From the NCBI GenBank assembly GCA_036867785.1, contig CP145409.1:310001-374000 (forward strand): a DNA stretch of 64,000 nt, read 5' to 3'. The translations under genes and the position numbers were made by a program. This DNA comes from Plasmodiophora brassicae. Its lineage: Eukaryota > Endomyxa: Phytomyxea > Phytomyxea > Plasmodiophorida. This document shows, piece by piece, positions 58,201 to 64,000 of this stretch. Position 1 is the stretch's first letter; every line of letters starts with the position of its first letter. The notes under the pieces were generated by a model that had not been told where the DNA came from, did no database searches, and saw only the letters and a list, made by a program, of their open reading frames with translations.

Positions 58201-60641
58201 CGATGACGACGACGCCACCCGACGCGTTCCTCTCCGTGTAGCACGACGACGCTCCTGGGCTCCGCTCGATGGTCAGCGTCTCCTGGCCGGCCACCCTGAT
58301 GCCGGACATGAACCCATCGGGGCGCGTCACGTAGATCGCCGACGGAAACGCCGACGACCGCGTCCACAGCGATGCGACCGAGGCCATCGCCGTCGCGTCG
58401 GCCGCACGCGCCGCCTCCGCCACGACGGTCTTCGAGGCCTGCAGCAGGCCAGCGACGTCGGTCGCCGCCTGCCACGCCACCGACTCCACGACACGGTCGC
58501 GCTCGACGCCGCCGATCGCCCCGAGCGCCTCCATCCACGCGACCCAGACGACGGCGGGGACCAGAACCAGCACGACGAACGCGACAGTGGCGGCGGCGGC
58601 GGCGGCGTCGCCGGAGCCGTCGTCGTCGGAGCCGCGGCCGGCGCGCCACCGGCCCGCCGCGAAGACGACCGTGGCGATGCAGAACACGACGAAGACCGCG
58701 CCGGTGCCGATCGTCAGGAGCGCAATGCGCTTCCCGTACGTGGCCGGGAAGTCGTCGATGGCGAAGGCCGTCATCAGAGACAGGCCCGATGTCGCGCGGA
58801 ACGACGACGACTGCGATGCGGACGGAGGCGGGGCGGTGCCGTTGCCGCCCAGGAGCGCGCTCGGCAGCGTGCTGGCAACGACAGCGGCGTCGTCCATCAC
58901 GACGACGTCGACGTTCGGGCACGAGCCTACGCTGCTGGACAGGGCCTGCAGAGGGACGCCCGCACCGACGCGCCGCGTTGCGTTGATGGGCGAGACGACC
59001 GCGTACCCCCTGCCGCCAAACGGCAGGTCCACGATCGCGGTCCACAAGGTTCCCGCCGACGGAAACGGGGCGATCAGACGCCCGCAAGGCCATGCGCTGC
59101 CGGTGCAGGGCGGGCGCGTCACGACCGACTCGTTACGAACGGCGGCGGCGGTCACGTAGCCGGCGTTGTCGACGACGAACAGGCTGGAGACGTCGGGGAA
59201 CAGCTCCAGCTGGTCGGCGAGGGCGTCCGGCGACGTGAACCGACTGGCGGCCAGCCTGGCGAGCGTGTCGGCGTCGCCGGTCAATGCGCTGATGCGGTTC
59301 TGTGCGACCACGATGGACGTCGCCTGCAGGACGCGCTGGGGACCCGATACGGCCGCGCCGAACGACGAATGGCATTGCCAGATGAGGAGGACGACGCCGA
59401 CAACGCCGACGAGGACGACGAGGGTGGTGAACGTGCGGCTGGCGATGGTGGCGGCCACCCGGCCGTACTTGTCGCGAAGGTCCCGGACGAGGGTGGCGTT
59501 CTCGGCGTCGATGATGTCCTGGCTCCTGCGATCGGCATCGGGCAGGGGCAGGCCTTCGTACCGGTCCAGGACCGTCGGACGGAGATGGGATGGCATCTTC
59601 GTCATGCGCGTCTCGCTGCGATACAGCATCATGGCGAGGACGTTGTCGATCAGGTAGAGGAACCCCTCGCAGGCGGACAGGTTCGGCTGGGCTTCGACGT
59701 CGCGCAGCAGGGCGATCGTCGTCGCCGCCTGCTGTATCGCGGCACACGCCTCGTGCGTGTACCGCTTCGCGTGCAGATGCATCGGCCGGAACAGGAACTC
59801 GCACAGCGCCCTGTACCGCGCCTTCTCCCGGTGCGTCGGCTGCGCCGTCTGGCACAGACCCGACAACGACGCCCGGTGGTCGTCGTTGTCGGGCGCGAAC
59901 ACCGACAGGAACTTGCGGAACCGCTCCATGGATGTTGCCATCTGGACGGCGCTCCACTCCTGCGGAGGGGGCGGAAGAGTCAGCACATCAGCGACGACCT
60001 GACCAGCGACGGTTCGCCGCTGCACTGACCGCGTAGGTCGCATGGACTGCTACAGGGTCCGCGTCGCCGGCGGAACCGCCCGGCAGCGTCAAGACAGTCG
60101 CTCCCGTGGGCAGCACGATATCCAGCGTCGGCTGGTAGACGACCGCGTTGGCGTTCGTGGCCGTCGACGACCGCGATCTGTACATGGAGCGCAGGGCGCC
60201 GTGGATGTGCGGTTTCCTGACGGCGACGTCTTGTGGCGGGCTGGCGGGTGGTGCTGGTGGTGAGGGCGTTGCCGCTGCTGGCACGGAAAGCGTTCGCCGG
60301 TGCTGGGTGATTCGGGCGTGGCCGCTCAGGATCTCGTGGAGGCGAGCGGACTCCCGCGGGGGCATGTACTCGGTCAGGAACGCGCCGATGCCGATGCCGT
60401 TGAGCAGGTCCAGGGCGCAGACCAGGCGCCAGGCCTGGTTGATCATCGGGTCATCGTCGAGCGACCGTGACGACCCGCCCTCCGAGAATAGGTCGCTGTC
60501 CTCAGTCGTATCGGGGAGGTGGGCAGACGCGGTACCGCCACCCTGATGGGCGTCCCGGTCGTCATCCCAGGGGAACGATGGCTCTCGACGAATCGGCCCT
60601 ATAGACACCTTTGTCGACCCGTCGTCGATGACGTCGCCCAT
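55236..60641 (-). CDS. Predicted fusion: four-pass Cache-like sensor plus two-pore channel
   Basis: Five exons with introns near complement(59960-60047), then (57291-57351), (55479-55542) and (55315-55380), give about 1,708 residues. The N-terminal 320 residues are cytosolic. Then come TM1 (TTLVVLVGVVGVVLLIW), an extracellular Cache-like region (FPDVSSLFVVDNAGYVTAAA; DLPFGGRGYAVVSPI), two helices, a second such region (WIVAALVPVSDLSG at its end) and TM4. After a short linker follow two 6-TM channel repeats joined by an EF-hand (DYDEDGHMSMGD). Pore I is SSCFVVMSTAENYHEMQYP; pore II LLVSDNWHATM keeps the TPC NW pair. The 61-nt intron joins HIVDG to AAGLNVPHICLLEKL in frame. The channel half has no in-frame ATG before its first S4-S5 region, which argues against a separate gene. 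TPCs conduct Na/Ca in endolysosomes or vacuoles; here location and ligand are unknown. The channel call is stronger than the fusion. Confidence 0.68.
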
Positions 60642-60902
60642 GGCATCACGGGTAGTACTGATCAACCGATCGACCTGCCCGTTATACGGTCGTCAGCGTG
60701 TAATGTGCCCGCGTCACATTACCGCTGGGCGCCCCCCGTACCATCGAAGGTGCAATAGGAAGTGGCCGGCAGGACCCATTCATCGAAGCTGGCAAAGGGA
60801 TTGATGCCAATCCGGATCGCGAAGTGCACAACGGATCGCGTCTCAGCCCCGGTGGATTTATCATCATCGTAACGTCGGCGGTGATCGCACCCGGTTCGGC
60901 GG

Positions 60903-63076
60903 TCACAAACGCGCCTGAGGCGACTTGAGCAGCCAGAGGTTTCTGATGGCCTCGTCGTCCTTGTTGAGCTCGGCTAGTACCCGGTCATCCCTGCGACGAC
61001 CATATAGGCACCGTGTTCCGCTGGACGTATAGCACGCGCGCCGTACCTGGCATGGATGTATGTAATCAGGTCGGCAATGATGCGAGCCGGGATGGAGAAG
61101 TTCAGGCTAGGGATGGTCGCCGAGTCCCTGTCCGCGCCACCCGGCAGCGACTGCCGAATGTTGCAGGACACGACGCCTACACCATGTGTTTGTCAGTAGC
61201 GTTCAGGTCAGGGTTACGTGAGGGTGGCGTACCGATGGCCCGACCGGCATCCACGTCGAGAAGCATGCCACCCGAGTTCCCTCGATGGACCAGCGCCGAA
61301 CTTTGCAACAGGACAGGTTCGCCGCCGCGTATTCTGCCGACTGACGAGCGCGCGTGAATATTCCCACGAACAGGCCGGCGTCGAACGCCGGCTGCACACC
61401 TTTCGCTAGCGTCCCTCTCGACACCGACGGCCCCGCCGGCGTGCACTCGACGGACGGGTCGAACAGGGCATGCCCGACGGCAGCAACAGACGTTCCTGGA
61501 CGAGGCGGGGCGAAGCTCCATCCGATGCCTTCTGATACACTGACGAGCTCGTCCTGACGTCCACACAGCGTCACGCGCGCGCTCGTCATGCGGGACCCGA
61601 GTTGGACCCGACCTGGTCGATGTGGACCAGGGCAAGGTCCCAGGGGCCCGATGAACAGTACACGACGGATGCCTGGGCCCACCGCCTGCCCTGCTCTGCA
61701 CGAGCAATCGGTTACACGTGGGCCGGGCAGGGAACCGGTTCGGTCTGCCTCGTACTGTTGCCATGCAGGAAATTGGATCCGTCCAGCCGGACACGTAGCC
61801 CGGGAACGGGACCGGGCTCTGTGGCACCGCTAGGAATCAACAGGTGTGCGTTCGTCACCAGGTACCTAACAGGACCGCAAGCATGAGCACCTATTCGCAA
61901 ACGCATAGCAGCGGTACAAAGGGTCCACCCGTCGGAGTGGATGATGACGGCCGATGCCCAGGACCTGTCGAGGCAGATCGGGACAACGGACCTCGTCGCC
62001 CTGACAGCGCGCGTCAGTTGTGCCACAGACCAGCATTGCTGTCGCGCTACAGGGTAAGTCGGTCGGTGAGGTCGCTTCGGGGGCGGCCCGCGGCAGGGCG
62101 CGTCATGGGCGGGAGGCACCGGTGCCGACTCAGGAACCCGGCGATCGCCTCGACGGACATCATCATGTTGACCGCGGTCGTATCCGTCTGGTCGGCGCGG
62201 CGCAACGGTATCGTGACGACGCCGACCAGGTTGCCGTCGGTGCAGAACACGCCGCCACCTGGCGATCGATCCCCGGTTGGCGGTTGTTGTGTCGTCAAGC
62301 GACCGCATGGAACAACCTTCTGACCCCGGCAGGCACCTGGCGTCGATGGTCTGCAGGCACCCTGGGCGGATCGTATTGCCGACAACGCCTTTCGACACGC
62401 CGTTCTGCATTGCCGCTGGGCAGAACAGCCCGAACGGAGAACTGACCGCGCACACGTCCTGCCCATGGTCCCCCGAACGCCCTAACGTCACCGGGCGCAC
62501 GCCCTGCCGCCAACGGACGCGTCAGGGACGACTGAACACACACACACGCGCCTGCCTGCGAGAACGCAGCCGTACAGCTGGTTGGGAAACGTCGGCAGTG
62601 ACAACGGCCAGCGCTGCCGGCGACATCAGGTTGTTGACGGCGTCGTTGGATGACGACGCGTACCGCCAGCCGACGGTCCACCCGATCGTCTGCTCCATGA
62701 TGGCGCGAAACGCGTCATCGACACAGCTGACCTGTTGGGTGCGATAGTCAGGGCTGAATCGGGCGGCCAGTCCAGAGCGGGTGGACGGACACGACCAACG
62801 GCGTCGAGCCGGCAATCGACGGGGTCGGGATGGCCGGGCAGGACGGCCACAATGCCGATATCGTTCTTGTTGAACAGCGACAACGCCGACGCGTTGCAGA
62901 GGATTCGAATATGGGAGCGGTTCGCGCCGATCACGATGCCGCTGACGCTGATCGTCGTGCGGCCCGTCCTCCTGGGCGACACTGGTATCAAACCGGGCAC
63001 ACTGTGTCAGGTATCCCCAACTGGCGCGGACGATATGGAGTAGAATGGCAGCGTCGTGCGCAAGCTGGCAGGGCAT
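60903..63076 (-). CDS. TYSND1: TYSND1/DEG15 peroxisomal processing protease, PTS1 end
   Basis: A trypsin-fold protease that in animals and plants trims peroxisomal enzymes after import. The multi-exon gene reads, N to C: SVSGIVIGANRSHIRILCNA, SSPFGLFCPAAMQNGVSKGV, TIDARCLPGSEG with VFCTDGNLVGVVTIPL, then the catalytic part: His in YLVTNAHLLIPSG, Asp in DLALVHIDQ, Ser in HRGNSGGMLLDV, and IPSLNFSIPARII. A 56-nt intron near 60984-61039 joins IHA to RDDRVLAELNKDD. The stop at 60903-60905 leaves the C-terminal tripeptide ARL, a PTS1 variant; human TYSND1 ends SKL. The 5' end is uncertain: ATG at 63076 (MPCQLAHDAAILLHIV) needs an unusually short intron. Confidence 0.82.
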
Positions 63077-64000
63077 TCGCCCGTGATTCGAACGAGGACG
63101 CAGGACGTGCGCGGATCAGACGCAAACGTCGTGGTCGCTTTGGCCTCCATAACGATCGTCTTCCCCCGCAAGCAGGCTGCTCCAGGTCAGTGACGGTCGA
63201 GATTCGAGCCAACGTCGGTGGTCACACACACACACACACACTCAGGCAGCTGGGCTTCGCGACCCCGATGTCGAACATCGCCAGCCAGTTCGAAGGCTGC
63301 AACGAACGATGGACGAATTGTGGGCGCAGTACGTGGAGGGTCGACGAAATAACCGGTATACCTCACGCGGGTATCGCTCGAGTTCACGGAGACGGTGGTA
63401 ATGCACGTCACCTGCGATTGACTCGAACCGTTGATGATCGCGGGATTGGCACGTGCTATACGCTTGAGTGAGTTGCACTGGTAAACGTTATCGCAGAACG
63501 CGCCACAGCAGGTATCGTTATGGCTCAGGAGGGGCGTATGCTTGTTTGACTGAGCCCATCCCGTCCGCGAGCCTGTCGATCGCAGGAGATGCTTCGGGTG
63601 TAGCAGGCGTAATCACGGCGGGGCTTTCGCCCCATGAGCTTAGAGTATAGGGATGGACGCTCAGGAAGGCAGGTTGCCTGGGATATTGGACTGCACGACC
63701 GGTCGCAGCCAGACCAAGAATGCAGGCACAACAAGAAAACAGTAGAAGAGGTGCCACGAAGACGGCTGGCTCGAGCAGGCCAACGAGCGGGTTTTACATA
63801 TCGTATAATCTTTACTGGTCTATAGTAGTACCGTGTACACACCAGGTAGATAACCGGGTAGTTCACGTGAAACTAGGTTCATAGGTAGGTCTATGACGAT
63901 GTCACCAAAGACAGTCGGCGTTGCTGGAAAATCGCTGTTTTGACGTCACTCTGCGTTGCAGACGCGTGGTATAGGACCATGGAGAACTTGCCGATGATAA
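63077..64000. other. Unassigned right-hand end
   Basis: About 920 bp with no gene I can support. Open frames on both strands cross 63180-63480 without recognisable motifs. A CA microsatellite lies inside. The last 500 bp is AT-richer and shows no coding pattern. Confidence 0.4.
63223..63241 (+). repeat. CA dinucleotide microsatellite
   Basis: Nineteen bases of uninterrupted CA repeat. Confidence 0.95.

Noticed and set aside
57881-60028. A 715-codon plus-strand open frame, and a 670-codon one at 55399-57411
   Set aside because: They lie antisense to the sensor and channel exons, are Arg/Asp/Gly-rich as expected from GC-rich shadow frames, and show no motif or splice pattern.

Overview
The window is nuclear DNA of a unicellular eukaryote. 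Genes are dense, lie on both strands, and are cut by short GT-AG introns of about 50-65 nt, often with a CTAAC or CTGAC box near the acceptor. Housekeeping genes are plainly eukaryotic: VPS4, the NEDD8-E1 subunit NAE1, WDR3/UTP12, MFAP1, eIF2-beta, SRP9 and the peroxisomal protease TYSND1. A chitin synthase and a Crh-type GH16 enzyme point towards fungi or their protist relatives. A two-pore channel, a DYW-type PPR protein, a B12 adenosyltransferase, PEP mutase and PA14/filamin mosaics are more typical of amoeboid or flagellate protists. I cannot name the species; an early opisthokont-like or amoebozoan-like protist is my best inference.

Layout. 0-12.7 kb is surface biology: a partial GH16 enzyme, a bZIP factor, an unknown nuclear-type protein, a large secreted PA14/filamin mosaic, and a type I membrane protein with polyQ/polyA tracts. 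12.8-23 kb holds a TMEM63/CSC1-like channel, VPS4, NAE1, a Lys-rich protein, a G-patch protein and a protein with a repeated HNK motif. 23-33.6 kb is bracketed by two divergent paralogous dynamin-like GTPase genes. Between them lie an intronless DYW-PPR gene, a Harbinger transposase remnant and two small secreted or membrane genes. 33.8-40 kb holds MFAP1, chitin synthase and WDR3. 40-47.2 kb holds a hAT scrap, a stefin-like inhibitor, two tandem secreted paralogs, PEP mutase with a mitochondrial-type leader, a complete small hAT element with its 8-bp target duplication, and SRP9. 47.8-51.9 kb holds a LOTUS/zinc-finger protein, MMAB and eIF2-beta. 52.3-55 kb is hAT debris ending in a perfect 69-bp inverted repeat. 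55.2-60.6 kb appears to be one gene joining a four-pass, Cache-like sensor to a two-pore channel. 60.9-63.1 kb is TYSND1 ending in a PTS1 signal.

The strongest new item is the predicted sensor/two-pore-channel fusion. A 61-nt intron-like segment joins the two halves in frame, and the channel half has no ATG of its own before its first pore region. Second is the DYW-PPR protein, which keeps the zinc ligands of the deaminase but has HGP where the catalytic HxE should be. Exon joins in the PA14/filamin, TMEM63, TYSND1 and several hypothetical genes are inferred by eye and partly unresolved.
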